Shown here piece by piece: positions 10,168 to 23,473 of a DNA stretch of 64,000 nucleotides. The DNA is from Triops longicaudatus. Taxonomy: Eukaryota; Arthropoda; Branchiopoda; Notostraca; Triopsidae. The DNA is taken from the NCBI GenBank assembly GCA_022885665.1, contig JAGQDJ010000001.1:124001-188000 (forward strand), in the 5' to 3' direction. Below the pieces are notes generated by a model, which ran no database searches, was not told the origin of the DNA, and worked only from the letters and a program-made list of their open reading frames with translations. The translations under genes were made by a program, and so were the position numbers. Each line of letters opens with the position of its first letter. The stretch's first letter is position 1.

Positions 10168-12592
10168 ATGACAGAATTTTCAAGTACAGCTGCTGTCATT
10201 GCGTTAGTTTTACTGGGTTGCTGCAGCAATGTAGTTTTCTTGGAATTACTCATTAAGTAAGCATGGTTTCCGTTTCTATTCATTCTTTTTCCGTATTGTA
10301 GGGCAAATTTTATCCAGAAAAGATGACCACGTCAACATTTCCTTAAGTGATAATGTATCCGTTATTTCAGAGAGGATCCCGGATCAGGAAATGTGATCAC
10401 GTTTTCCCAGTTCCTATTTATCACCATAACCGGTTTCATTTTCACTATGGATTTTGGGAGAAAGACACCTACTGCCCCTATGAAGTAATAATCAACTCGA
10501 ATCTGACGTCTGCTATATTTGATTTTTAACGATGTGACCGTTTTTAGAGCTTATGTAACTCTGGTCGTTATGTACTTTATGGTGAGCGTCACGAACAATA
10601 TGGCACTGAACTTCAACATCTCCATGCCACTACACATGATATTCCGCGCAGTAAGTTGAACGTACAATGAATGAATCACAAAAATTCTGATTTTAGCCAT
10701 TTATAACAGGGTTCTTTGATGGCTAATATGGTAATGGGTTATGTCATCTTGAAGAAACGGTATACAGTAACTAAATATGCGTCCGTTTTCATGATCTCAG
10801 TCGGGATAGCTGCGTGCACCATAGCTTCAGGAAAAGATGTGGTAAGAGAAGTGTAGTACCTGTCTGAACAATTATGTCTATTTTTAGCAAGTATTACCTG
10901 TTTCATGTCCGAAGTATAAGCGTCAAACAATGCTCCTCATAAATTACTTAACTAGTGAATTGTAGTCATCGTTAAGTGTAGCGTGTCTCGTTCCTGCGTC
11001 CTAATTGTCATCATTATAATTGCTGTCCTATGCGACTGACTTGTCTGACTCGGACCTTCCGCCTCCATCTATTTAATATCCTAGTATTAACATTTTAACA
11101 ATCGTTGACTTGCCACCCAGCTGTAGGACGTAATCACGGTCAATTAGGATGTCTGTGTACTGTATGCAAATGCAGTCCTTTCAGGGGTACATTTCTGTAT
11201 CAGCTGAACAAATGTTAAGTCTTCACTGCTGTGAGAAAAGTCAACTCTTCGTTTTTTTCAAATAAAAAAAATTGAGACCCCGCGTAGGCTTAGGCCTGTT
11301 TCGATGAAGGATCGATAACACAAAAGACAGCGATAACAAAATAAAGAACTCTTCTTTTTTAAATAGTTTATTTTTATTGTAAGCGTATAATTTAGGGCTG
11401 GTGAAAGGCTCGAGGCAAGGTCAAAATGAACAGAAAGAATTTTTTTTTTAGCGTTTACATGACTTTCGACGCACTTTTGACGAAACCCTTAGTAGTAAAC
11501 GACATTACTTAGTGATACTCAACAATATAATAAACGATTTAAGGTCGTAAAATACAGATGGGTTCTACTTGAGACTGGCTCGAGCTTTTGTAAGACATTG
11601 TCATCGCCTATCAATTTTATTGTATTTCATTGTATTTCGTCGTTATCATTATCTGGCATTGTTATTATTATCATTCTGGGCTCAAATCTGCTTGAAAGTT
11701 CAAAACTCATTATCAAATGGGAATTTTTTACGGGTTTTACATTCACGCACCTCAAAAATAAATTAATAAAAATACATCCGTGTTATGTCCGAATTAGGGA
11801 GCGAAAGACGGAGAAATTCCGAGGACCGCAAATGAAGCTTGGGTAGATTTCCTATGGTGGATAGTAGGAATCTCTCTTTTGACGTTCGCTTTGTTCCTGT
11901 CAGCCCGCATGGGTATTTACCAAGAAGTCCTTTACAAAAACCATGGAAATAATGCACAAGAAGCTTTATTTTTCACTGTAAGTAAAATTTTAAAGCTTGA
12001 TCTTGTTTAATAATATATATTTTTAGTATTATTATATATATTTTTTTGGCTTCAAAATGTATTTAGACGGTTATTTATAACTATTATTTTTATTTTCAGC
12101 ACGCTCTTCCCATGCCAGGGTTCTTACTTTTAACCAGTGATCTCATTCACCATTTCGGAGTCATCAACGCTTCCCCAGTTGTAAATGTTCCTTTGGTTGA
12201 TTTCCCCGTACCTCGAATGTGGCTTTACTTACTGGGTAATCTCCTTACACAGTAAGTACTTCATTATACGTTTAAGATGCCGAAATAACTTTTTTTTTTC
12301 GTTTGTTCTCATTATTAGGTATTTGTGTATTAGTTCTGTGTTCAAGCTAACGACCACTTGTTCGTCTTTAACGGTCACATTGGTGGTGACACTTCGCAAG
12401 TTTATTTCCTTAGTATTTTCTATTCTCTACTTCCAAAATCCTTTCACATGGATTCACTGGCTGGGAACTGTTCTAGTCTTTGCTGGCACTGGCCTGTTCT
12501 CCGATATTCCTGCCCTGATCCGATCTGCCAGAAGCACGAAAACTGAGGCGCCTCCTGTGGCCTATTCAGAAAAGCATAATAGGAATCGTTAA
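10168..12592 (+). CDS. SLC35B4: SLC35B4-like UDP-xylose/UDP-GlcNAc transporter
   Basis: Seven exons (10168-10256, 10371-10484, 10548-10650, 10710-10841, 11798-11977, 12100-12251, 12319-12592) give 347 residues, close to the vertebrate length. Recognisable family segments are GCCSNVVFLELL at the start, NNMALNFNISMPLHMIFR, LSARMGIYQEVLYK, and the C-terminal LTVTLVVTLRKFISLVFSIL followed by YFQNPFT. The protein is a multi-pass nucleotide-sugar antiporter of the Golgi or ER that supplies UDP-xylose and UDP-GlcNAc for glycan synthesis. The exon 5 acceptor (GAATTAG, 11797) has a weak pyrimidine tract, but it keeps the frame and gives a full-length protein. The preceding 956-nt intron is long for this window. 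Confidence 0.93.
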
Positions 12593-13489
12593 ATTTAATT
12601 TAGGCAACAAATTCGCTATGTTTTGGGTCCCTTTTATTAACATTTTTATTTTTCATGTTTTTGGCCGTTTCTTAGAACAAAAATAATTTAGTGGTTTGAC
12701 CGCTTGTGCAATAGTGTGGAAAGTTTTGCTCTAGATTTTTTATATTGGCGGAAGCGTAAGATGTGAATAAAACAGTTTTAATTTTAAGATTTGTTTTCGT
12801 CTGATTTAAAAAGAGACCAATCTACGCCGTAAACTTTACGAGTTACGAAGGTTGTAGCTCTACGTTGCTGTGTTTTGCCGAACTTGATCGGAAGGAGGTC
12901 ATTTAGGAGGAGCTTGTTACGAAATAGGAAAAAGGTGGAAGGGGTAAGATTGCGAAATCCAGATGCATCTAGTATAGTCCAGTTTGAAATACGTACACGT
13001 GCACTGGACTCGCTTACAAAGTCAGCTGGATTTTAGTCATTCACGAGACGGGGAAGCGAAGTGTGCGCGTAATCGCCTTCTCGCGGAACCTTGACAACCA
13101 AGTCTATTTTTAACACTTTTGACTCTCGTGTGGAACCCTTCATCTGCACAACTGTTTTTTCTTGTTGACAAACTCCACTTCTACAAACTTGGCGTAAATT
13201 TTTATCTGCAATTGTTACAACACCTTAATAAACGTTATTCAAAGAAAACTTGTTCAAGCAGCGAAGTCAATTTGCTTAGTAATATTTATTTTAAGTACTA
13301 TATCTCAATACAATAAGATACATTCGTTTATCTTCGCCACGCGCGTTTTTATTACTTTAGCCTACCTTTAGTTCGAAACGTTTCTTGAATTAGAGTTCGG
13401 AAATCGTAACTGCGTCTGAAAGTGACTGAAGCTTGTTTGTTCGGCTTATCTTTGTAAATTGGTGATGTTTTATAGTGAGCGTATACGTA
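12593..13489. other. Spacer between SLC35B4 and ALDH1L
   Basis: Contains the SLC35B4 3' untranslated region up to about 12790 and the ALDH1L promoter region. No other gene was seen. Confidence 0.5.
12766..12771 (+). terminator. Polyadenylation signal of SLC35B4
   Basis: AATAAA lies 174 bases after the stop codon at 12592. Confidence 0.6.
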
Positions 13490-16400
13490 ATGCAAGCCAT
13501 GGAGGTCCTTAAGGTAGCTATCATTGGGCAAAGTACATTTGCTGCCGAAGTCTATAAACTCATCCGCGAGTTGGGTCATGAAATCGTGGGCGTGTTCACC
13601 GTTCCGGATCAAGGAAATCGCGAAGATCCACTCGGTAAAGTTGTCAGCTATGTTAGCTTTTTTTATTTTTATTTTTGCTCATGCGCATGATTGGAATACA
13701 GCAACGGTGGCTAGTAACAATGGGGCGCAGGTTTTTAAACTGAAAGCCTGGCGCCAAAAAGGCGTAGTCATTCCTTCGGTATTGGAAACATATCAATCGA
13801 CCGGTGCCACATTAAACGTCTTAGCATTTTGCGTACAATTCATTCCCATGGAAGTAATTGACTTTCCGAAGCATAAGTCCATCGTTTATCATCCATCTCT
13901 TCTACCGAGGCATCGTGGAGCCAGTTCGATCAATTGGTAAACAATAAACTCGTGTGAAACGTTGAGCAGTACATTCGACCTCCTTTCTAGGACCTTAATA
14001 TGCGGAGATGAGGAAGCTGGGTTGAGTGTTTTCTGGGCAGATGAGGGGCTCGACACTGGACCGGTTTTACTCCAAAAGAGGTGCCAAGTTTTACCTGACG
14101 ACACCGTGGACTCTTTGTATAAAAGATTTATGTACCCCGAAGGCATAAAAGCAACTGTAAAGGATACTCTCTTTTTTTACCCATTTTAACTTTAATTAAT
14201 GCTTGGAATGTTTACATAGGTTGAAGCTGTGGATCTTATTGCTAAAGGACAAGCACCAAAATTGGCTCAACCCACTGAAGGTGCCACGTATGATCCTGCC
14301 TTAAATAAAAAGGAGCTTCAGCAAGTAAAAAATGACGTAAGACTTGGTATTTTAGACACTAGTTCCTTGTGGGCGATTTACTAGGTCAAATGGGATCTCA
14401 CAGCCCGAGATTTACATAATTTCATTCGAGGATTGGATAGTTCACCCGGAGCGTGGACTACATTGTTATGGAAAAATGAAACAGGCGACAATGAAATTGA
14501 TGTTCGCTTGTATGGATCGCAGTTGTGGACAAATGGAGTCCCGGAATCAGCGAAACCTGTTTCTTTTGTTGGCATCGATAGAGAAGGTTTTATTCACCCA
14601 GATGGTTTACTTTTACCAGCACAAGGAGGAAATTGGGTACACAGTCTCTGTTTCATTTCACTGTTACGGAATTTTTAAAGATTACGTTTTATAGGTGAAC
14701 GTCCGGCGACTAGGTATTGATGGGCGTGTTATAAAAGCGAGCGAGTTTGGGGAGGAAAAGAAGTCTGGTGCTTCGTTAACCCTCACGGCAGAAGAATTCG
14801 AGCAGAAGGAGAAGATTCGAGCGACTTGGAAAGCTATTTTAGCAATTGAAGTCCAAGATGAAACAGATTTCTTCGCTGCAGGTGCGGGATCTATGGATGT
14901 AGTCAGGTAATCGCTCGCATTTCTCTGCGTAGGGCACAGTTAGGGTGACATTCTTTGTGTGGTAGGTTGGTTGAAGAGGTGAAAGACAAAACTGGTGCCG
15001 TACTTGCGAACGAGGATGTGTTTATGGCTACGAAATTCCATGATTTCGTGCAAATTGTAATCCTAAAACTGCGTGGTGGGTCAGACACGAAAGAGTTGCA
15101 GTTTGACGCCATAAAGATGCAGGTGAACGGCCGGGAGATCTCCTTTCCCCATCAAATGTTCATCAACGGCCAATTTGTGGACTCCGTTTCGAAGAGAACC
15201 ACTCCTATTATTAATCCCACTGACGAATCAGTGATTTGCCACGTATCGAGTGCGGCACCCGAGGACGTGGAATTGGCCGTAGCTGCAGCGAAAGCTGCCT
15301 TTTATGACGGAGAATGGGGTAAAATGAATGCCCGCGATCGTGGCCGACTTTTGTTCAAGTGAGAAATCGTGTTATTTTTAATTAAGTACTTAATAAACAA
15401 TCGACGCTTCAGGTTGGCGGACTTAATGGAAGAACATAAGGAAGAATTAGCCACGATTGAGTCTTTGGATTCGGGGGCCGTCTACACGTTGGCTCTAAAG
15501 ACCCACGTAGGAATGTCCATTGATACATGGAGATATTTTGCTGGCTGGGCTGACAAAATACAAGGCTCAACTATTCCCATTAACCATGCAAGGCCCAACC
15601 GAAATCTTGCATTCACAAAACGTGAGCCAATCGGGTAATAAAAACAAGCTCTGGTAAAATAGCTCTTTCGAAACTTTGTGCGTAATCAGCTTTTGCTAAT
15701 TTTCTGAATTTTTTTAGAGTTTGCGGGTTAATTACTCCGTGGAATTACCCCTTAATGATGTTATCTTGGAAAATGGCTGCGTGTTTAGCTGCGGGCAACA
15801 CGGTCGTTATCAAACCAGCAGAAGTGTGCCCCTTAACGGCTTTGAAGTTCGCGGAATTGTCTGTCAAAGCTGGAATCCCTCCTGGCGTTATTAACATTAT
15901 GACCGGAAAAGGTTAATACTTACTACTATTAGATACTTCAAAGGCCATTACGCTAGGAATTATATGCGTTACGTTTAGGAAGTGTGGTGGGGCAAATACT
16001 GGCAGAACACCCTCATGTGCGTAAATTAGGCTTCACTGGAAGTACAGATACGGGCAAGATTATCTTGTCGGCGTGTGCCAAATCCAATTTGAAGAAGTCT
16101 TCATTGGAACTCGGTGGAAAATCGCCGTTGATAATTTTTGGAGATTGTGACATGGATAAAGCTGTTCGAGCGGTAAATATAAACTGAAGATCTTCTATTT
16201 TTTTTTTTTAATAAAGCAACCTAGTTTAATATATAAAACATAATATATGTAACTCATTAAACTCACAATGTATGTATATATATACTCGTCCAAGTTTTTG
16301 AAGGGATACACATTTTCAGTTCTTTTAAAGCGTTCCGTAAATATAACTGTAGACTTCGTGGTGTCGAAAGGAATTCGATCCACTTCTTCCGATTTAACCC

Positions 16401-17497
16401 TATTATTTTGCCATAAATTATTAAAATAATTATCGTAACCTAACTGTTCATGATTAATGTGAATGTTAATAATTAGGCTGATACATTCTCGTTTCAGTTG
16501 CCTAAAGTTGTCGTGATATAAATTCGGATTCATATCATATCATATTCGGATATGTAGATGGCTGATTTTAGCAAACTGACCGAATATTCTTCATTTGAAT
16601 TAACGACTTCAACCTCTCACGTGGTTTTGTATTCTGCGCAGGGCTTGAGTAGCGTTTTCTTTAACAAAGGCGAGAACTGTATTGCCGCCGGGAGATTGTT
16701 CGTTGAAAAATGCATCCATGATGAGTTCGTCAGGCGAGTTGTGGAAGAAACAAAGAAAATGGTGACGTTCGCATATTTTTACCCGCAGAATACAATTTTA
16801 ACATGTTGGTGCAGGTAATCGGAGATCCACTGGACAGAAGCACCCAACACGGTCCTCAAAATCACCTTGCTCATTTGCGAAAACTGGAAGAATATGTAAA
16901 TGAAGGTGTAAAAGAAGGTGCCAAGCTAATTTATGGAGGGAAACGTGTTGATCGCCCGGGTTTTTTCTTTGAGCCCACAATTTTCACTGATGTTCAAGAT
17001 AATATGTTTTTGGCCAAAGAAGAATCGTTCGGTCCCATAATGATCATCTCTTCCTTCGAAAATGGGTAAAAAAAAACCGTGTCGGAATATGTTAAATTTT
17101 CTTTTTAAATTTTGATTTCGTTCTCAGAGACATTGAAGGGGTATTGAAGCGAGCGAATTCCACAGAATACGGATTAGCCTCTGGAGTCTTTACTCGAGAT
17201 ATAAATAAAGCCTTGCTGGTTTCAGAACGCTTGGAAGCGGGCACAGTCTTCGTCAATACGTAAATTATGAAATGATTCCAACTTGTCTTGGAAATGAGGT
17301 TATCTGTTTTTAGGTATAACAAAACAGATGTGGCAGCTCCCTTCGGTGGCTTTAAGCAGTCAGGTTTTGGAAAAGACCTAGGTTTGTACTTCGTAACCCT
17401 ATTTTGAATGTGGAAGGCTCTAAATCATGTCTTAATTCTAGGTGAAGAAGCGCTGAATGAATACCTGAAGACAAAGTGCATTACGGTAGAATATTAA
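13490..17497 (+). CDS. ALDH1L1: 10-formyltetrahydrofolate dehydrogenase
   Basis: Fifteen exons (13490-13634, 13702-13936, 13991-14156, 14220-14324, 14385-14636, 14695-14905, 14966-15358, 15413-15634, 15718-15911, 15979-16172, 16642-16761, 16814-17065, 17128-17259, 17314-17381, 17442-17497) give 914 residues; vertebrate ALDH1L1 has 902. Three modules are in order. The first is a formyltransferase-type hydrolase ([19 protein letters not shown]). The second is an acyl-carrier-like linker with the phosphopantetheine serine in GAGSMDVV. The third is an aldehyde dehydrogenase with LELGGKSPL and the catalytic Cys in NKGENC. The enzyme oxidises 10-formyl-THF to THF and CO2 with NADP+. No convincing mitochondrial leader is seen, so the cytosolic form is more likely; ALDH1L1 and ALDH1L2 cannot be separated. 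ATG 13499 is an alternative start with good context. The final intron phases all fit. Confidence 0.97.
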
Positions 17498-18361
17498 ATT
17501 GCTTCCTGAACCTGCCCCTTCGAGCTGCCCGGACTTATAATAAAAGTCTGGTAATCATGGTATAATTAGGTTTCAACTAAAAATGGCATAGCCTCCGGTG
17601 GATTGTTATTCAATATAATACAGGATGTTAATGAATAAAAAAGATATTCCAATCTGTCTTAGGCGTTTTATTTCTCTTGTTGGTATTCAATTATCGTTGT
17701 CCAAACGTATGCAAAAGAACATTTGAGGACTCATAATTAAACAAGGGAACAGGGTTAGTTTGGGAAACAGTGAGAGAGATTTTGCTCCTGGGGATGGCCC
17801 ATTTGTCGTGATCTCGTAATTACGAACAGATGTGGCTACTTTCCTCATTCAAACATGGCGGTTTCCTACCCTAGCTACTTTGTGATTGGTTGTCTAAGCC
17901 CTGCAGGTCTTGACGTCATGTACAAGTCTCTGTCATGGCGCTGCAGCGAAGTGAGCATCCGTGATTTCGTGACCGAATTTACGCTGTTTTAGCGCATCGT
18001 AGACCACTCTGCTAGATCTTCTTCGCTTCTAAAGTAATAAGCTGTTTCTCGAGTTTCTGTTGAATTTACGGCAAGGCTTTAATAGGTTTGCTGGAGTTGT
18101 TCAAAGTGGAACCAAAACGGGACAAGCTGCTCTTGTGTTGTGAAGCAACAATCAAAAGGTGGCTGTGTTTTGACTCAGAAAGCTTTGTGTTCTACCCTTT
18201 GCTTCCGCGTGTTCGGATTCGATTATACACAACTTTCATTGGAATCAGATTTCTGTTGGACATTACTGTTTGTGATTATTGTGCATTGTTTTATGGTTAA
18301 CCCTTCAACAAGTTTTACTGTGAAGCGGAACTTATTTTTCTCTCATTTTCAGGAACCAAAC
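17498..18361. other. Spacer and ELK leader region
   Basis: Contains an ALDH1L polyadenylation signal at 17539-17544 and the 5' region of the ETS gene. A splice acceptor (TCATTTTCAG, ending 18352) just before the ELK start codon implies an upstream non-coding exon, whose position is uncertain. Confidence 0.5.
17539..17544 (+). terminator. Polyadenylation signal of ALDH1L
   Basis: AATAAA lies 42 bases after the stop codon. A second AATAAA occurs near 17634. Confidence 0.6.
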
Positions 18362-21300
18362 ATGAGAATGGAAGAAGAAGACGAAGAGGGACTAGCTATT
18401 GATGGGAGCTTAGGTAAAACGCAGAATTAATATATTACCTGCTGATTACTTTTGACAAATGTTATATCAGTCCTATCGTCTGAATTCTTACAAGATAAGC
18501 TCTTTCAACTCCCAGCTCCATTCCTTTTTTTTTATGGTGTCCCCCGTTTACCCCACTCGGTAGGAAAAGATAATTCCAGTTCCTTGATTCACGTCACGTG
18601 ACCTAAAAACCGGGACCGGACGTTCTTTGATTCCGTCAAATAGCCAAATCCTGTCTCACCAGCAAAAATTAGACGACACAGGAAAAGCCCCTTGACACCA
18701 CTTTGCCTGAAAACCGCAAAATTTCAAAAAATCTGTTTTACTCCTCCTTGGTCCTTTGTTATACATTCTTTTGTTTTTCTGAATTTACTTTCAACCAGAG
18801 TTCGAGAAGTTAATTCGTAGCTTTTTACCCTTTTCTGAACTCAAGTTTATATTGTATTTCTGAGTGCTTTTATTACACCAAAGGGCAGCGGCGGAAGTCG
18901 GGTATTGGTCGCTTTAAATGATCTCAATTGTTGCTTCCTCTTGCGTGGTTTTTACTATGCACATTGACGCTGGAGTCTTTTACATTCCCAAAACGTAGTC
19001 AATTCAGTAGCGTTCGGGCGTTGTGTAGTTAAGTGCTCACGATCGACTTTTCCATCCCTTTCTCGTCTTCGCACCTTGGCCTTAATGGAGAAGGATTTAT
19101 TCATGGAAGGTTCAAGCTATTGTTTGATTAATTCGTCCGCCTGCCCCGCGTTTCGGTTACTTTTTTATTTAAAAAATAGAGAAGAAATATGTGGTGCGTA
19201 TTGAAGTTTTTAACGTTTCCTTCTTTTGTGTTTGTGTGTGAGTTTAGGAGGAGGAGGAACTTTGGATTCGAACATTACTTTGTGGCAGTTTCTCCTGGAA
19301 TTACTCCTGGGCGCACATCATACGCACTTAATTACGTGGACAAGCACTGATGGCGAGTTTAAGCTCATTGACGCTGAGGAAGTTGCCAGACTATGGGGTT
19401 TAAGGAAAAACAAGACGAATATGAATTATGACAAGCTGAGCCGGGCACTGAGATATTACTATGACAAGAATATCATCCGGAAAGTTATGGGACAAAAGTT
19501 TGTCTATAGGTAAAAACCTGTCCTCCTTTTGATCACTGTTTTTATATCTCTTATTACCTTTTATTTTTATATTACTAAATTTTAATACGAATGACGTCAA
19601 GCGTCGTGACTTTTGTTTATTAAATTCACCTACTAACTATTTGCGAAGTAGACCACAGACACGGAGAGATCTCAGGTTTCTATGGTGGCACAACTCTTAA
19701 GAGGAAATATTCATTTTAGCTAGTTATTTATTTACTCAAGTTTTTGAATTCTGCTGATAGTGGATAGAGATCTTTTTGTGACGGATTTTGACTTAAGGTT
19801 AGCACGGGAATTTAATATTACCAGTCATGAAAGCTATCCAGTAATCATAATGACAAGCCCGTACGGCTTTAGGCAATGTCAGTTTGACCAGAAGAAAATT
19901 TTGAGACTTTTTGTCTTGAAAAGGGACGTAAATTATAAATTGCTGTGGAGCACCAAAGTGCATAAGCGCAAAGAGGACTCTTCGCTGCAGGCGTGACGTC
20001 AGCATTAAAACCACTTCATCTCCAGAAAGGGAATACAAGGTACCTAAGCTTCTTAGCGTAGACTTAACCAAACATGCTGGCATGGGGCGCGATTTATTAT
20101 AGATATTTTGAGGATAAATTTCCGGTCTTACTAGCAGAACCTTGTGTCGCCTTTGTTCTTTATCTTGGAGGGTTTTTTTTTATATTGGTTAAACCTTCAT
20201 GGACGTTGGAAAACTTTGGGCTTGGTCAGTACTTATAAGTTCAGTATTTGTAAGATTCACACAACTCGCCACGCGTCAACTGAAAATTGAAGATTTCGCT
20301 CCTTTAGGTTACGTTATGTATTAGAATTGGAGACAATCTTTACAGCTAAATCGACTTAAATATGTCAATAATTTGCTGACTACGCTCAGAACGTGTCCGT
20401 TCCTTAGTATGAAACGCTTTTTTGCTGAAAACGTTCACATCTTGCATGATTGACTCGGTTTCATTGTGTAACACGTGTATCCCACACGTAAAAAATCATA
20501 CCTAGGCTGTCGTTGCTTTCATGGGATAGTTTTACTTTGTCTCCGTCCCTACTCCGTATCGTGCAGGCATCGTTGTGTACATCGGTGAACGGTTCGAGAA
20601 AATGAAAGCGGTTACGTTGGAAAAAAAATATATAACTGCATAGTACCGAAATGACGGCGGTCAAGGAATTAGTGAAGAAATTTTCAATAACCAATACATC
20701 TTCCATCATATCCGTGGGACACATAATTGAGTGCCTCTTTAATAACATAGTTCGTGAAATTTACTTGGAAAAAAAGATGCACCTTTCAGTTCAGGCACGT
20801 TGCTCAGTAATTCATAGTCAACTTTCTTTGTACGAGGTTTATTTATAGGTCTCGAAAAAAGGAAAATCCTCTCAAAAGCTAGACTGCATTTAAACCTACA
20901 TTTTTTGCGTACCCAAGTTGGTAAAGGATTCATTAAGAGAACTGTTTTTGTACCCATAATCTGCCTATTACATCTAGTGTATTTTAACAAGGGTAGAATA
21001 AAGAAAAGAATAACCATAGCTATTAAAAATTTATAATTTATAACACGATTTAAATTTCTCGGATAGATGCCTTTGAAGGGCTTTTTTATCAGTTAAAATT
21101 GTCGACCCAAGGTAGCTGTGAACTTAAAAAAAATAAGTGAATTAAAAAAGGGATCGATTTTTGTGTATGTGTGGGCTTATTCAGAATTTGTTGAGCTAGT
21201 TGTCCTCCATGAGAACGCGGGGTGTTCTTTTATATATTGGCCCACTTCTTGCACTTACATCATAGCAATTATGATACAAATCTAACCAAGTACCCATGTT

Positions 21301-23473
21301 TATTGCCCAGGTCAACAGCCTGGCCTAGTCATTGGATTCATTCGCGCCACGTGAATCAACTTTGCGCCACGTTGTTGTATAAATATATTAAAATGGTTTG
21401 AGTTTTTATTCGCTCGTTAATACTTCGCTGTTCTGTAAGAGCGTAACGGAACTGTGTTCGTGAGCTTCAGTGTTTCTCTTTACTCGTATTATACCACAGT
21501 ATCTGGGACGATATGCTAGTAGCAACCATATTTCAGAACACTCCCAAGTGACAGTAGGAACGTCGAGCTCACACAAAACGCAAATTACGCCTACGTACGT
21601 TGCCTACATTCAACCGTAATTTGTTGCGCAAAATTCGTATAGATAAGTCCATAGTTTCGCAAAATGCGCAAAACACTTGAGAAGTTACAGTAAAATCTCG
21701 CTGTTCGTCAAGCGTAAAGACAGGGTAGAGTTTTGTTGAAAGCGAATGGGTAGTTTTAATTATGAAATTTCTATAACGTGATGGTAGTCAGTGCTCAGGA
21801 TTTCGTAGGTATTAAGTATACGCGATTAGTAAAAAAAAAATTGATAATAATGGGAACTTCAGACTCTAACGCACGCTTGTTAACATTGAATGTGTCTTCC
21901 TTTGGCCAGGTTTGTCTCTTTTCCGGAGGTAATCAAAATGGAAAGTAAAGTGCCTTTCCACGAGAAGTTGAACGCGCTGCAGACATCGCTTCAAAGCGTA
22001 CACAACGGACGGTCCTCGGGCAGCGATGTGAGCAAAGAAGACTTGCCTTCTGTGAGGAAACCGACAGAAAACATGTCCAGTCCCTTACACAGCACCAGCA
22101 GTACCACCCCAGCCCCTCCCGTCGCCGTATCAAACGCGTCTTCGTACCTGCCCTCGCTCGCGCGCCTAGGTAACGGTCATCTATTACCGCTACTTTTACT
22201 TTCAGTAACCCCTTTCTTCGTTTTAGGTTACAATACAAACTCGGGTTCCACCCATCCAGCTAGCTTGGTATCTCTCTGGGGTGCGGCCACTAGTACCGCC
22301 TCCGTGCTCAACTCCATGGCCGGTTACCATAATAACGATTTTCCCCTTCCGGGCCTGGTCCGGCCATCGTTATCAGCCAATAATAACAACAACAATAATA
22401 ATAACAATATAAACAACAACATTGGGTCTCCGAGCCCGCCTTCCCACGCGGGCACGCCTCCACTCAACCTTAGCGTAGATACGCCCCTGAAACGGATCAA
22501 AACCGAACCGGAGGACGAAGAAAGTCCTCGGAAGCGGCCCAAAGATGGGGAGGAAGAATTACCACCTTTAATCAAGGAGGAGGGGGGCGAGGCGAAGGAT
22601 AAAGGGAAGAAGTTGAGTTGCCAAGCAGCAAGCAGTAGTCCGAAAGTGGACGAGAAAAGTACGAAAAGAAGCAAAACAAAAGTGAAGCCCCAGCCGCTGA
22701 TGCTGAACCCGAATTTGCCTTGCTTCAATTTCAATTTGAGTCCTTCGTCCCTATCAACGTCTTCGCATCCTTCCAGTCCCTTTGCGTTCCCACCTTCATC
22801 GTCCTCCTCCGTCTCGTCCCTCCCTTCACCACAGCAGCCTTCATCGCCTTCTTCGGCATCCTCACTCCATACCCCGTTCGTCAACTTAGTGCCTCATTCC
22901 CCAGGTTTTTTCTCCAATTATCCGCCTATGGCTTCCCCGTATGCTCACTTAAAAACGCCTTTGTCCCATGGCCACGCCCCTGGTCATGCCCCGTTGCATT
23001 TTTGGTCCTCCCTCTCGCCGTTAGCCCTCCTTAGTCCCCGGTATACGCTACCGGCGTTTACGCTTCCCACCAACTTGTCTGCGGGTAGTAAGAAGGAGAA
23101 AAAAGACGAGGAGAAGACCGACGAGGAAACCAAGAAAGACCGCAAAGAAGAGAGTTCTAACAACGAAGATGAGAAACGAATTAATAACAGAAAAGAAGAT
23201 GAGAACAACCCCGCCAGTTATTTACCCACGCCCTTGCTCTCCGCCAGTGGAATACCTTCCCTATCACCTTCACATTTCACCTTCCCTTTCCCCGCCTTCT
23301 CTCTGCCTTCCCCATTTACCCCGTCGCTCAAGTCACCCTTATTCACCCCTGGACCCGGAGCTAAGCCGAATACGAGTACTTCGTCTTCATCATCAGGGTC
23401 GACGTCGACGACAACGACAAATTCGGCGGCTTCGAGATCCAAGGAAAAAAGCCGCGATTCTACTTCCACGTGA
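18362..23473 (+). CDS. ELK: ELK/TCF-family ETS transcription factor
   Basis: Exons 18362-18413, 19248-19509, 21910-22169 and 22227-23473 give 606 residues. The N-terminal ETS domain (about residues 28-110) includes ITLWQFLLELL, DAEEVARLWGLRKNKTNMNY, DKLSRALRYYYDKNIIRKV and GQKFVYRFVSFPE. This is the ELK1/3/4 pattern, with the domain at the N-terminus as in ternary complex factors. The rest is low-complexity: an Asn run from 22376, acidic and Lys-rich blocks, and many SP/TP sites. An FTFP at 23276-23287 matches the FXFP ERK-docking motif, followed by several TP sites. No clear SRF-binding B box was seen. The 57-nt segment 22170-22226 could be retained in frame; it is treated as an intron because it has good splice sites and encodes an out-of-character hydrophobic stretch. 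Confidence 0.92.

Noticed and set aside
16195..16533. Minus-strand ORF in ALDH1L intron 10
   Set aside because: It is AT-rich intron sequence ending in a poly-Lys artefact. The intron is simply longer than its neighbours.
21378..21420. TATAAATA with nearby CACGTG inside ELK intron 2, possible internal promoter
   Set aside because: AT-rich introns yield such strings by chance, and no start codon or exon follows in a consistent frame.
22324..22884. 186-codon minus-strand ORF opposite ELK
   Set aside because: It is a shadow of the ELK coding exon; the plus-strand frame has the ETS domain and splice logic.
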